Numbered from the stretch's first letter, positions 16,406 through 25,544 are shown. The stretch: 64,000 nt of DNA from Amycolatopsis nivea (GCF_004522235.1 NZ_SDLT01000001.1:62001-126000), one strand, 5' to 3'. The notes: generated by a model not told the origin, from the sequence alone. Translations and numbers: made by a program.

Positions 16406-16948
16406 GTGACCCCCATGGTGCAGGTGCGCGTGCAGGGACTGGCCGTGGTGGCGCAGGAGTCGGCGCCGGTCGTGCTGCTGCGCGAGGAATCCGGCTCGCG
16501 CCGCTGGCTCGCCATCACCATCGGCGCGCCGGAAGCGCAGGAACTGGCCGCCGCGCAGGAGCACGTCGTGTCCGCGCGGCCGGGGACGGTCGAGCTGATC
16601 ATCGAGGTGCTGGCGGCGCTGGGCCAGAGCGTGGAACGGGTCGAGATCACCCAGCTGCTGGACAGCATCTTCCACGCGGACCTCGTCCTGTCCGGCGGCG
16701 CGCGCGTCTCGGCCCGCCCGAGCGACGCGATCGCGATCGGCCTGCGCACGCATGCCCCGCTGGAAGTCGCGGAAGCGGTGCTCGACGAGGCAGCGGTCGA
16801 CGTGACGGTGGCGGCGGGCGACGAAACCGCTCTCGACGCGGCTGCCGACCTGGAGGAACCGGCCGAGGCGACCGAGGACGAGATCCGCCGCTTCCGGGAC
16901 TTGCTGGACGACGTGAGCCCGGAGGACTTCCGCGACCCGGACGCGTGA
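16406..16948 (+). CDS. DUF151 / bifunctional nuclease family protein
   Basis: 180 residues from GTG 16406; an ATG at 16415 would remove three residues and cannot be excluded. Residues 1-130 fit the BFN/DUF151 fold (PF02577): VLLREESGSRRWLAITIGAPEAQELAAAQ, then VERVEITQLLDSIFHADLVLSGG and ARPSDAIAIGLRTHAPLEVAEAVL. Some plant and bacterial members were reported to have RNase/DNase activity; biochemical support is thin. The C-terminal 40 residues are acidic and end in RRFRDLLDDVSPEDFRDPDA, a segment whose DNA is repeated beyond the stop. Confidence 0.85.
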   Translation: MTPMVQVRVQGLAVVAQESAPVVLLREESGSRRWLAITIGAPEAQELAAAQEHVVSARPGTVELIIEVLAALGQSVERVEITQLLDSIFHADLVLSGGARVSARPSDAIAIGLRTHAPLEVAEAVLDEAAVDVTVAAGDETALDAAADLEEPAEATEDEIRRFRDLLDDVSPEDFRDPDA

Positions 16949-17140
16949 GTCTCGGCCTGTGGTTCGCCGCGACGCGGACGCGTGAGCTTCGGTCCGCTGT
17001 CCGCCGCTTGCGGGACCTGCTGGATGACGTGAGCGCGGAGTCTTTCCGCGGACGTCCGTGGTTCGTTGTCCGCCGATTCCGGGATCTGCTGGGCGACGTG
17101 AGCCCGGAGTTTTTGTGCGGTCCGGGCGCGTGTGCCTCGG
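16885..17140. repeat. Nested partial duplications of the DUF151 3' end
   Basis: The DNA encoding the last residues of the DUF151 protein (ccgccgcttccggga...ctggacgacgtgagc, from 16885) recurs in degenerate form from about 17001 and again from about 17070. The piece around the stop codon (acgcgtgagtctcgg..., about 16944) recurs near 16977 and, weakly, near 17129. The copies are out of frame or past the stop. This fills the 222-base gap to the STAS gene; no gene is seen in it. Confidence 0.7.
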
Positions 17141-17170
17141 CCCGTGGCTCACTGTGTCCTCAGTGGACGG

Positions 17171-17584
17171 TCAAGCCGTCCCGGCGGGCCGGGGCAGCGG
17201 GATCTCGGTGAGCCCCTCGGCGGCGCCGGACCGCACGCAGTCCAGGGGGAAGAGTGAGAACAGCCGCCGGACCGTGGGGGCGGTGCCCGGGTCGACGTAG
17301 AAGTCCTTGTCCGCTCCCGCGGCCAGCAGCTTCAACCGGATCAGGACGCGCAGCCCCGCGACGCCGAGGAAGGTCGTCCGGCGCAGGTCGACGATCACCA
17401 GGCTGACGGTGCTCCGCAGCCGCGCCTCGACGACCTCGGCCAGCCGGGGCGCGGTGGCCAGGTCGACCTCCCCGGAAACCTCGACGACGGCGGTCCCCGG
17501 AGCGGGGTGGCCCACGCGCAGCCGAAGCATCCCCGTCGGGTCCGAGGGAAGCGCGGGCAGTCGGGCAATGTGCGCGGCGGTCAT
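17171..17584 (-). CDS. STAS-domain anti-sigma factor antagonist-like protein lacking the usual serine
   Basis: 137 residues from ATG 17584. The STAS fold is clear: AVVEVSGEVDLATAPRLAEVVEARL, VSLVIVDLRRTTFLGVAGLRVLIRL. In antagonists of the SpoIIAA/RsbV type the loop reads D(S)SG with a phosphorylatable serine; here it reads GVAG, so that control point is absent. It lies on the same strand as the sigma and anti-sigma genes, separated by the DUF151 gene, and could complete a partner-switching set that works without phosphorylation. An upstream GTG/ATG extension in the same frame looks non-coding. Confidence 0.85.
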   Translation of the reverse strand: MTAAHIARLPALPSDPTGMLRLRVGHPAPGTAVVEVSGEVDLATAPRLAEVVEARLRSTVSLVIVDLRRTTFLGVAGLRVLIRLKLLAAGADKDFYVDPGTAPTVRRLFSLFPLDCVRSGAAEGLTEIPLPRPAGTA

Positions 17585-17950
17585 CACGGCACTCTCTCTG
17601 AGCCGCGCACAGGGCTGCGGCGGAATGCCGGACCGGCCGGCACCGGGCATCCCGGCGCGCGGGACGAATCACACGGTGGCTGGAGGCTCAACCACCCTCC
17701 ACCGTAGCTCTCCCGAGCGGCCGAGGGAAGCCGCCGAAGGGGGACGACCGGCGGGCGGGCGGTGGTTGAACGATCAGGCAACTGCGGGGGATCGCTGGTG
17801 TGCGGGCCGGGAACGGTGGCGGGAAAGATAATTCGGCGGCGGCGGGGGAGTTTCTCGCTGGCAGCGGCAGTGGCGGGGGTCGGGTGGGAGAGGTGCTGAG
17901 CGGATTTCGTTGCCGCGCACGAGGACACTCGCTGCCGAGTTCGGCTGTGC
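17585..17950. other. Gene-free stretch upstream of the STAS gene
   Basis: No convincing gene on either strand. It holds a 9-bp inverted repeat (TCAACCACC at 17688-17696, GGTGGTTGA at 17761-17769), too widely spaced for a terminator but usable as a regulator site for the STAS promoter. No clear -35/-10 pair was found. Confidence 0.5.
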
Positions 17951-18480
17951 CTCAACCGAGGGGCGCGGTTGTCCCTCGGCGCGGTGGAAAGCGCTTCCGC
18001 GCCCGGCTGGCTCGGATGGCCCCGATCTGTCGCTGCCCGCGCGGGCATTCCCCGACGGCACGGATCCGGTTACCGTGCGCAGCCCAACTGGCTCGGCTGC
18101 GCCTCGGTCCGGCTGTCGTGGCGCGGGATTCGGCGACCGCGCGCAAGCTCAACCGGCTCGGCTCTACCGCAACACCTCTGTTCCGGCCCGGTTACTCGCG
18201 CCCGGTCCGGCGGCGCCGGTTCGACTGCTTGCGCGCGAGCCCGGCTGGCTCGGCCACGCCTCGATGCGGCTGCTGCGGTCGGTGGGTGTGGTCAGGCGGG
18301 GCGGGCTTGGTTGCTGCGGGCGAGCCCACCTGGCTCGGCCGCGCCTCGAGGCGGTTGCTGCGCTCCCGTGGGTGTGGTCGGGCGGCCGTTGCGGGAGAGC
18401 TCAACTGGCTCGGCCACACCTCGATCCGACAGGCACCCGCACAGCGCGAACCCCGCCGCCGCAAGCAAAGCTCTGCCCGG
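17951..18480. repeat. Degenerate direct-repeat array, six copies, non-coding
   Basis: A unit of about 35-40 bases with core CTGGCTCGGCCACGCCTCG followed by atgcggctgctgcg recurs at about 18003, 18082, 18147, 18240, 18324 and 18399, 65-93 bases apart. Copies are best preserved in the last three. The copies fall in different reading frames and the open frames crossing the area have poor residue patterns, so it is probably not protein-coding. It ends against the 3' end of the luciferase-like gene at 18481. Confidence 0.7.
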
Positions 18481-19308
18481 TCAACCCCCGATCCGAGGCG
18501 GTCCGGCGTCCACGATCTTCAGCGAAAGGTCCAGCGGATCGAAGTGGATCAGCGATTCCATCCACCACGTCATCCCCGCCTCCGCGAGCGCCGCGAGATC
18601 CACCGTGGCCGGTTCCTCCCACGCCGGGCTCGCGTTGCCGGACACCGCAACCTCGTAGGGACGGTCCGACGGCTGTACTCGAGCAACCAGGCTGGCCAGC
18701 TCCACAGGAGGCAACGGCTGAGGCCCAGGAAGCGGGAAAATCCCGTCGCTCCCCGCGGCACGCCGGAGAACGCGCTCATGCTGGGTCGTGCTGGCAGTCC
18801 ACACCGGAATGGGGTACGGCTCCGGGTCAGCGGCATCGAGGGACACCCGGTAATGCGAGCCCTCGTGCCGCAAAGCCTCCCCGGCCCACATCGCGCGGAT
18901 GATCTCCATCGCCTCGTCCGTCCGCGACGACAGTTCGGCGGGCGAGGACGGATCGCCGAAGCGGCTGAAGTCGCCGGTTTCGTCGGAGCCGATGCCGGTT
19001 CCCAGGATCAACCGGCCGCGGGACAGGCGGGCGAGCGTCGCGGCTTGCCGGGCCAGGAGCCACGGGCGGCGGCGGCTCGGCGGCGTGACCATCGGGCCCA
19101 GCAGGACCGTGCTGGTCGCCTGGGCGATGGCGGCGAGGGTGGTCCACGTGTCGGCGATCGGTGGCATCGCGGGCACCACGTGGTCCCACAGGAACACTCC
19201 GTCCCAGCCGGCGGCTTCGGCTCGGACGGCCAGGTCGACCAAGGCGGCCGGATCGCCGAACGGGCCGAAAGGCGGCAAGTAGAGGCCGTAGCGGACGTGG
19301 TCGGTCAC
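18481..19308 (-). CDS. LLM-class F420/flavin-dependent oxidoreductase
   Basis: 275 residues from GTG 19308 (gggggat upstream); a longer frame to 19362 adds a poor extension. It is a luciferase-like TIM barrel: [37 protein letters not shown], then [40 protein letters not shown], and [28 protein letters not shown]. The spacing [23 protein letters not shown] is typical of the F420-linked subfamily. Divergent from the PadR/P450 pair with about 125 bases between. Substrate unknown. Confidence 0.9.
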   Translation of the reverse strand: MTDHVRYGLYLPPFGPFGDPAALVDLAVRAEAAGWDGVFLWDHVVPAMPPIADTWTTLAAIAQATSTVLLGPMVTPPSRRRPWLLARQAATLARLSRGRLILGTGIGSDETGDFSRFGDPSSPAELSSRTDEAMEIIRAMWAGEALRHEGSHYRVSLDAADPEPYPIPVWTASTTQHERVLRRAAGSDGIFPLPGPQPLPPVELASLVARVQPSDRPYEVAVSGNASPAWEEPATVDLAALAEAGMTWWMESLIHFDPLDLSLKIVDAGPPRIGG

Positions 19309-19424
19309 AGGAGATCCCCCTCCGGATCGGTCGAACAGCACCGTATCGGGAGACACCGACAAAAAACGGGCCGGAGATCTTCTTCCGGCATCCGCCGTTC
19401 GGACGTTGCCCGCTCACCGGACCC

Positions 19425-19441
19425 TAGGTTACGGTGACCTA
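19425..19441. promoter_or_regulatory. Palindrome over the start codon of the PadR gene
   Basis: TAGGTtACgGTgACCTA: with two free positions, the arms TAGGTnAC and GTnACCTA match exactly around a central G. The PadR start codon (GTG at 19434) lies inside it. No ribosome site precedes the start, so a leaderless transcript with an operator at its very beginning is a reasonable reading, fitting PadR autorepression. Confidence 0.5.
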
Positions 19442-19943
19442 TGTGTGGACCGACGTGCTCCTGCTCGCGAAGCTCGCCGAGCGGCCGTGGCACGGCTACG
19501 AACTGCGCAAGCAGATCGAGGAATCCAGCGGCCGCACGCTGTCGAACAACTCGCTTTACCCAGCGCTGCGGCGCTTCGCCGAGGCAGGCGCGGTGACCCG
19601 GACCGCCGAGCCGCAGGAGGGCCGTCCGCCGCGGCACGTGTACACGATCACCGACGTCGGGCGGGAGCTGCTGCACGATCTGCTCGCCGACCTGCCGCCG
19701 GAGCTGGCGGGCGATCCGGCCGAGTTCCTGGCGCGGCTGGCGGGATTCGGCAGGCTCACCCCGGAGGAACGGCTGCGCGTGCTGGACGCCCGCCAGGCCG
19801 CCGTCGCGGCGCAGCGGGACCGGCTCGCCAAGCTCGGCGCGGGGCAGGCCGATCCGTGGAGCCGGCTCGTGCTGGCCGAGGTGCAGCGTCGCGCCGAGAA
19901 CGAACAGGACTGGCTCGCGTCGTTGCGCACGCGGGCGGGCTGA
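19434..19943 (+). CDS. PadR-family transcriptional regulator
   Basis: 169 residues from GTG 19434. The N-terminal winged helix is typical: [52 protein letters not shown], then the wing [22 protein letters not shown]. The C-terminal half is the helical dimerisation domain (VRTRAG end). It precedes a cytochrome P450 gene by 17 bases and probably controls it together with itself. Signals sensed by PadR proteins are often aromatic acids or drugs; nothing here shows which. Confidence 0.9.
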   Translation: MTYVWTDVLLLAKLAERPWHGYELRKQIEESSGRTLSNNSLYPALRRFAEAGAVTRTAEPQEGRPPRHVYTITDVGRELLHDLLADLPPELAGDPAEFLARLAGFGRLTPEERLRVLDARQAAVAAQRDRLAKLGAGQADPWSRLVLAEVQRRAENEQDWLASLRTRAG

Positions 19944-19960
19944 CCCGAGGAGGACCCCGC

Positions 19961-21151
19961 ATGTCTACCCCCACCCAGCTGCCGTTCGCGAGGCCGAACG
20001 TCCTGGACATCGCGCCGCTGTACGAAGTCCTGCGCCGCGAAGGCCCGATCGTCCCGGTGACGACCCCGGCGGGCGACCCGGCCTGGCTCGTCACCGCGTA
20101 CGAGCAGGCCCGGGAAGTGTTCGCGGACAACCGCTTCGGCCGTTCCCACCCGCATCCCGAGGACGCCTCGACGGTCTCCGACGCCGCGGTGCTCAACGGG
20201 CCGCAGGGCGATTTCGAGACCGAGGAGCGGGAGCACGCCCGGCTGCGCCGCCTGCTCGTCCCGGCGTTCTCGGCGAACCGGATGCGCCGCCTCGGCAGCC
20301 GGATCCAGGAACTGACCGATCGCTGCCTCGACGGGATGGAAGCCGCGGGCTCGCCGGCGAATCTGCACGAGCACCTGTCGTTCCCCTTGCCGGTGCTGGT
20401 GATCTGCGAACTCCTCGGCGTCCCGTACGAAGACCGCGAGAAGTTCCGCGACCTCTCCGACCGCATCGGCGTGCTCGACAGCGGCGGCGACGCCGAGGTG
20501 GCGATGACCGAGTTCACCGCCTACATGTCCGGCCTCGCCGACGCGAAACGCGCCGACCCGGGCCAGGACGTCGTCTCGGACCTGGTCGCCGCGCAGGCCG
20601 ACGACCCGACGTTCACCGACGACGACCTCGGCAGGCTCGCCGCCGGATTGCTGTTCGCCGGCCACGAGACCACGTCGAACCGGATCGACCTCGGCGTGTT
20701 GTTCCTGCTCACCGACCTCGCCCGCCGCGACGCGCTGGCCGCCGACCCCGATGCGCGCGTGCACGCCACCGTCGAGGAGATCCTGCGGATGTCCGCGCCT
20801 GGCGGGCTCGGGCTGCTCCGGTACGCGCACGAGGACGTGGAGATCGGCGGCGTCCGGATCCCGCGCGGCGACGCGGTGATGATCTCGACCGCGTCGGCCA
20901 ACCGCGACCCGGCGGTGTTCGCCGACGCGCACGAGTTCGACGCGGACCGCAAACCCAACTCCCACATCGCTTTCGGCTACGGCGGCTACTTCTGCATCGG
21001 AGCCAGCCTCGCCCGCACGGAGCTGCGCGTGGTGTTCACGACGTTGTTCCGCCGCTTCCCGAACCTCCGCCTCGCCGTGCCCGCGGACGAGCTGGAAGTG
21101 CGCTCCAACCGGCTCACCGGCGGGGTTTCGCAGGTCCCGGTCGTGTGGTGA
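19961..21151 (+). CDS. Cytochrome P450 monooxygenase
   Basis: 396 residues from ATG 19961 (cgaggagga upstream). All core motifs are present: I-helix AGHETT (234-239), K-helix E273-I-L-R276, and the heme loop [10 protein letters not shown] with ligand C345. The position usually occupied by His in FGxGxHxC is Tyr. Length and lack of a membrane anchor fit a soluble bacterial class I P450 needing ferredoxin and reductase, neither of which is nearby. It is co-transcribed with the PadR gene. No biosynthetic cluster surrounds it, so a catabolic or detoxifying role is as likely as tailoring. Confidence 0.93.
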   Translation: MSTPTQLPFARPNVLDIAPLYEVLRREGPIVPVTTPAGDPAWLVTAYEQAREVFADNRFGRSHPHPEDASTVSDAAVLNGPQGDFETEEREHARLRRLLVPAFSANRMRRLGSRIQELTDRCLDGMEAAGSPANLHEHLSFPLPVLVICELLGVPYEDREKFRDLSDRIGVLDSGGDAEVAMTEFTAYMSGLADAKRADPGQDVVSDLVAAQADDPTFTDDDLGRLAAGLLFAGHETTSNRIDLGVLFLLTDLARRDALAADPDARVHATVEEILRMSAPGGLGLLRYAHEDVEIGGVRIPRGDAVMISTASANRDPAVFADAHEFDADRKPNSHIAFGYGGYFCIGASLARTELRVVFTTLFRRFPNLRLAVPADELEVRSNRLTGGVSQVPVVW

Positions 21152-21153
21152 CC

Positions 21154-23556
21154 TCAGACTAACTCGATCGTGGCGCTTCCGGTGTTGACGAACGGATGCG
21201 TGGCACTCACGGTGATCGTGCCGGGGGTGCCGCGCATCGAGCGGACCCACACCGCGGCCGCACCGCCGAGCGCGCCGAAGTCCAGGTAGGGGTCACCGAT
21301 CAGCACGCCGGGCCCCGTCGCCGAGACCGCCAGCACTCCGCGCGCATGCGGCCGCGGAGCGCCGTAGCGATCGAGCAAGCGCAACGCGACCCGGGTGGTG
21401 TCCGCGCCGTCGGCGACGAGCTGGTCGTCGTCGGCGGTCACCGCGATCGTGTCGTACGCCGGATCCGCGCTGAATCGCCTGCGCAGCACGGTTTGCCCGC
21501 CGATCCGGCCTTCGACGGTCAGCTCCGGGCGCGTTCGGCCGTTCACCCGCAGATCCACGGAGAACGGCGGATACGCCAGGTGCGGAAACCGGGCGCGATC
21601 AGGGTGCACGGTGACCGGACGCTTGCCCGCGACAGTCACCACCAGCACCTCGCAGTTCGACCAGATGATCGCGTCGCGACCCGGCCCGCCCGGCGGGGAG
21701 CCCGGGCCGAAATCCCAGTAGAAGGCCGGTTCGATCACCGCGCCGCGGGACGGATCGCGTTGCGCCCGGTAGAACGCCGCGCCCAGTTTGGGGATCCGGA
21801 AGAAGTCCATCACGCCGGGGTATTTCACGCCGCGATAGTGGTGGTACCAGCCGGAGGGATAGTCGAAACCGCACCAGCCCAGCAGGCCGCTGTAGTGCGG
21901 ATCGGACGCGGCGTGGTCGTGCACCCAGGCGTGCAGCATGCTCTGTTCCCGTTGCACCGCCGGGGGATCCGTCCGCCGGAAGTACGCGGAGCCGACGAGC
22001 GTGCCGATCGCTTCGCTGACCAGGTACGGAACCCCTCGCCGCGGCGGGCGCAGCGGAGGCGGCGAACCCGGCGGACGCGGGCGGCTGTAGTCGTTGAACG
22101 AGAACACCCCGCCGGCCGCTTTCACCGGGTACAGCGGCGAAACGTAACCGCGCTCGCCCGCGACCGCGCCGGTGCACGGCCGCATCGGGTCGAGTTCCGC
22201 GGCGAGCTGGTCGGTTCTCCCGTACAGCGCGTATTGGCCGAGCGTCTCGTTCACCCGGGTGCCCCACACGATGATCGACGGATGGTTGCGGTCGCGCACG
22301 ATCATGTCGTGCACGTCGCGCACCGCCAGCTCCTGCCACGCGGTGTCGCCGACGTGGTCCCAGCCCGGCAGTTCCTCCCACACCAGGACGCCGAGTTCGT
22401 CGCAGGCGTCGAGGAACGCGGTCGCCTGCGGATAGTGCGAGCAGCGCACCATCGTGCAGTTCAGCTCTTCTTTCAGCAGCTGAGCGTCCCGGCGCTGCAC
22501 CCGGTCCGGCATCGCGCCGCCGACGAACGGGTACCACTGGTGCCGGTTGAGCCCGAACAGCTTGAGCGGCCGCCCGTTCAGCCGGAAACCGTCCACAGTG
22601 AACTGAGCGTCGCGCAATCCGGTGCGCACGGGGTAGGTGTGCACTTTCCGGCCGTCGACCGCGAGCGTGACGAGAATGTCGCACAACGCCGGATCGTCCA
22701 GGTCCCACAGCTGCACCGCGTCGAGGCCCTGCAACGACACCGTGACCTGGGTGTCGCCCTTCGGCAGGCCGGTGAGATCGGTGTAGGAGGACGCGACTTC
22801 CGCACCGTGCTGGCTGAGCGTGGCGGTAAGCCGAACGGGGCCTTTGACCGCCTTGGCCGAATCCACCGTGCAGTGCAGCAGCACCTCGCGGTTCGGCGTC
22901 AGCACGGCGATCTGCTGCGCGTACACATCGGACAGATACGTCTGCGGCACGCCGGTCAGCCGGACTTCGCGGTACAGCCCGGCCGGCTGATAGAAATCGA
23001 TGGCCGTCGGGTGCGGGAATTCCGGCAGATCCGGCGGCGTGTTCTGCTGCCAGCGGCCGTCGACGACCACCGCGAGCACGTTGTCCTTGTCGGTCAGCAG
23101 GCCGGTGACCTCGCAGCGCAGCGGCAGGTAACCGCCGCTGCGCATCGCGACGCGGCGGCCGTTGAGGTACACGGTCGCCGCGCTGAGCACCCCGTCGAAC
23201 TGGAGGAACGCCCGGTTCCGGCGCAGCTGCGCGGGCGCGAGGAAATGTTGCCGGTACACCCAGACGTGCTGCCAGTCCGACGGGTCCCAGTCCTGCCAGG
23301 ACAGCGGAACCACGCAGTGCGGCACCGAAACCAGCGCCATCGCGCTGTCGTCGAAGTCCGGATCGGTGCTGCCCGCGGTGTACGGCCCGAAAAGCCAGTC
23401 CGCGCCGAACCCGTCCCGCGCCACCGGGGGCGCGGGACGGGAAAGCGCGGCCGCGAGCGCGCCCGATCCGGCGAGCACCGCGCCGGCCCCGAGCAGGAAA
23501 CCTCGCCGGGGGTGCGCGGCGAGCCAGGGGGCCCGCCCGGAAGGTTCGTCCGTCAT
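21154..23556 (-). CDS. Secreted glycoside hydrolase family 2 enzyme (beta-galactosidase/glucuronidase-like)
   Basis: 800 residues from ATG 23556. A twin-arginine-like signal (RRGFLLGAGAVLAGSGALAAA, residues 17-37) directs export. The GH2 sandwich domain spans about 50-200, the Ig-like domain 200-310 and the TIM barrel 315-600. The acid/base is E437 in WGTRVNE and the likely nucleophile E515 in YLVSEAIG; DRNHPSIIVWG is the classical GH2 signature. Ig-like domains end the protein. The third codon from the end is TTA (21160-21162), rare in this DNA and a possible bldA control point. It converges on the P450 gene with 2 bases between. Confidence 0.88.
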   Translation of the reverse strand: MTDEPSGRAPWLAAHPRRGFLLGAGAVLAGSGALAAALSRPAPPVARDGFGADWLFGPYTAGSTDPDFDDSAMALVSVPHCVVPLSWQDWDPSDWQHVWVYRQHFLAPAQLRRNRAFLQFDGVLSAATVYLNGRRVAMRSGGYLPLRCEVTGLLTDKDNVLAVVVDGRWQQNTPPDLPEFPHPTAIDFYQPAGLYREVRLTGVPQTYLSDVYAQQIAVLTPNREVLLHCTVDSAKAVKGPVRLTATLSQHGAEVASSYTDLTGLPKGDTQVTVSLQGLDAVQLWDLDDPALCDILVTLAVDGRKVHTYPVRTGLRDAQFTVDGFRLNGRPLKLFGLNRHQWYPFVGGAMPDRVQRRDAQLLKEELNCTMVRCSHYPQATAFLDACDELGVLVWEELPGWDHVGDTAWQELAVRDVHDMIVRDRNHPSIIVWGTRVNETLGQYALYGRTDQLAAELDPMRPCTGAVAGERGYVSPLYPVKAAGGVFSFNDYSRPRPPGSPPPLRPPRRGVPYLVSEAIGTLVGSAYFRRTDPPAVQREQSMLHAWVHDHAASDPHYSGLLGWCGFDYPSGWYHHYRGVKYPGVMDFFRIPKLGAAFYRAQRDPSRGAVIEPAFYWDFGPGSPPGGPGRDAIIWSNCEVLVVTVAGKRPVTVHPDRARFPHLAYPPFSVDLRVNGRTRPELTVEGRIGGQTVLRRRFSADPAYDTIAVTADDDQLVADGADTTRVALRLLDRYGAPRPHARGVLAVSATGPGVLIGDPYLDFGALGGAAAVWVRSMRGTPGTITVSATHPFVNTGSATIELV

Positions 23557-23665
23557 CCCCGCCGACGGGCGATTCCGGGACGGGGCGCGGAAGATCCGCC
23601 GGAAAGCGTCGACGCGTGCATGGGCGCGAGCTTACTTCCCGTGCTGTTCAGAAAAGGTCAGCTGT

Positions 23666-24511
23666 TCAGCAGAGGTCGGCGAGCCGGTCGACCTGGCCGG
23701 GATCGCTGCCCCAGCAGTAGAGCATCACCTCGTCCGCGCCGAGATCGCGGTACGCGCGGATCGCGGCGCGGATGTCGCCGGGCGTGGTGAGCATTCCGCT
23801 CACCATGTGCTCCGCCATTTCGGTGAACGCGTAGTACGCGTGCATTGCCGTTTTCGCTTCGTCCGCGACGGAATCCGGGCCGACCGCGACGTTCACCTGC
23901 GCGACGAGCCGCGGTTCGCCCTTGCGGCCGTGGTCCCGCCAGTCGCGGCGCACGGCGTCGAACAGCCCGCCGACCCACGACGGGGGAGCGGCGGCGAGCA
24001 GCCCGTCGCCCCAGCGGGCGACGCGGGCCAGCGCCTGGGGTTTGAACGCGCCGATCAGCAGCTCCGGGCCGCCTTCGCGGGCCGGTGCCGGGCCGATCGG
24101 ACCGGCTTCGGCGCTGTACGGCGCGCCGGACCACAGCCGGTACAGGTCGGCGAGCTGCCGGTCGAGACGGCGGCCGCGTTCGCGCAGCGGGGTGCCGGCG
24201 GCGTGGTGGTCGTCCTCGCGGCCGCCGACGCCGACGCCGAGCACGAACCGGCCGCCGCTCATCCGGTCGAGCGTGGCGGTCTGCTTGGCGAGCAGCGCGG
24301 TCTCGCGCAGCGGGGCGAGCAGGACCTCGGTCTGCAGCCGGATACGGGTAGTCGCGCCGGCCAGCACGGCGAGCGCGGTGAGCGGCTCGGGATTGTCGTA
24401 GACGAGGCGGTCGAGCAGCCCGAGCGTGCTGAACGGGCCGGCGTCCGCGCGGCGCGCCCAGTCGAGCAGGACGGCGGGGTCGCTGACGGGCAGGCCAATG
24501 CCGAGAGACAT
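23666..24511 (-). CDS. LLM-class flavin/F420-dependent oxidoreductase
   Basis: 281 residues from ATG 24511 (ggaggttctccg upstream). Luciferase-like pattern: LGIGLPVSDPAVLLDWARRADAG, IRLQTEVLLAPLRETALLAKQTATLDRMSGGRFVLGVGVGGREDDHHAAG, then LLIGAFKPQALARVARWGDGLLAA and ADEVMLYCWGSDPGQVDRLADL at the end. Slightly shorter than average because the region between barrel strands 7 and 8 is reduced. It stands alone between the GH2 gene and the sirtuin gene. Substrate unknown. Confidence 0.88.
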   Translation of the reverse strand: MSLGIGLPVSDPAVLLDWARRADAGPFSTLGLLDRLVYDNPEPLTALAVLAGATTRIRLQTEVLLAPLRETALLAKQTATLDRMSGGRFVLGVGVGGREDDHHAAGTPLRERGRRLDRQLADLYRLWSGAPYSAEAGPIGPAPAREGGPELLIGAFKPQALARVARWGDGLLAAAPPSWVGGLFDAVRRDWRDHGRKGEPRLVAQVNVAVGPDSVADEAKTAMHAYYAFTEMAEHMVSGMLTTPGDIRAAIRAYRDLGADEVMLYCWGSDPGQVDRLADLC

Positions 24512-24641
24512 CGGAGAACCTCCGGTAAAACGGGTCGACAACTACAGGGTTGCCGCCCGCTCCTGGACCTGGATGTCTTCAGGCTGGCCGGTCCGCTCTG
24601 CGGCGTACTTCCGGGGACCGTTCCATCGGAGTGCCCGCAGC

Positions 24642-25544
24642 TTATCCGGCGGCGCTCGGGCTGTGCAACGCGTTTTCCAGCACGGCCAGCAGCTCGGTGA
24701 GCGCGGGGCCGAGCGGCAGGTCCGCGCGGACGGTCGCGTGCTCGTCGCCGCGGGTCTGGCCGCGGTTGACGATCACCACGGGTTTGCCGGCTTTCGCGGC
24801 CCGCCGGACAAACCGCAGGCCGGACATGACCGTGAGCGAAGATCCGAGCACCAGCACGGCGGATGCCTCGTCGACCATCCGATAGCACCGCTCCACACGT
24901 GCGCGCGGCACGTTCTCGCCGAAGAACACCACGTCCGGTTTCAGCACGCCGGAGCAACTGGTGCAGGGCACGGTGCGAAAGGTGCGGACGACCTCCTGGG
25001 CGAGCTCGACGTCGCCGTCCGGATTGATCCGCGTTGCCACGGCGCCGAAATCCGGGTTCGCCGCGCGCAGCCGGGCGTCGAGGTCTTCGCGCGCGGTGGT
25101 GCGGCGGCAGTCGAGGCAGACGACGCGGTCGAGGTTGCCGTGCAGTTCGACCACGCCGGGAGTGCCGGCCGCGCGGTGCAGGCCGTCGACGTTCTGGGTG
25201 ATGACGCCGGAGACCCAGCCGCCCGCGCGCAGTGCGGAAACGGCTCGGTGCCCGTCGTTCGGCGCGGCCCGTGCGATGGTGCGCCAGCCGAGGTGGCTGC
25301 GCGCCCAGTAACGCTGGCGGCCCGCCTCGCTGGCGACGAATTCGCCGTACGTCATGGGCGTGTGGTTGCGGAGACTGCCGGTTTCGCCGCGGTAGTCAGG
25401 TATGCCGGATTCGGTGGAGAGGCCCGCGCCGCTGAGCACGAGCACCCGCCGCCCGGCGACGATCTCGGCCACGTCCGCGACCGTGCCCGTGCGCGGCAGC
25501 GGTTCGCCAGGTCCGGCCCAGGTCAGCGTCGGTCGCGTGCGCAC
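24642..25544 (-). CDS. Sir2-family NAD-dependent protein deacylase
   Basis: 300 residues from ATG 25544. The Rossmann GAG motif (SGAGLSTESGIPDYRG, from residue 38), QNVDGLH (117-123) and the catalytic histidine H135 in VELHGN are all present. The zinc ribbon cysteines are C143/C146 and C194/C197, and FGENVP and GSSLTV complete the NAD pocket. Size matches class II-like bacterial sirtuins, which remove acyl groups from lysines; the N-terminal 25 residues are extra. It stands alone; substrates cannot be inferred. Confidence 0.93.
   Translation of the reverse strand: MRTRPTLTWAGPGEPLPRTGTVADVAEIVAGRRVLVLSGAGLSTESGIPDYRGETGSLRNHTPMTYGEFVASEAGRQRYWARSHLGWRTIARAAPNDGHRAVSALRAGGWVSGVITQNVDGLHRAAGTPGVVELHGNLDRVVCLDCRRTTAREDLDARLRAANPDFGAVATRINPDGDVELAQEVVRTFRTVPCTSCSGVLKPDVVFFGENVPRARVERCYRMVDEASAVLVLGSSLTVMSGLRFVRRAAKAGKPVVIVNRGQTRGDEHATVRADLPLGPALTELLAVLENALHSPSAAG

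Noticed and set aside
17951-18480. Possible CRISPR array
   Set aside because: Repeat copies are diverged, spacing varies from 65 to 93 bases, spacers resemble each other and no cas genes are present.
17800-19437. Long plus-strand frame through the repeat array into the luciferase-like gene
   Set aside because: Half of it is antisense to a solid gene, the repeat copies fall in different frames, and residue composition is not protein-like.
19961-21151. P450 as part of a secondary-metabolite cluster
   Set aside because: No polyketide, peptide or terpene synthase, tailoring set or resistance gene is nearby; only the PadR regulator is linked.
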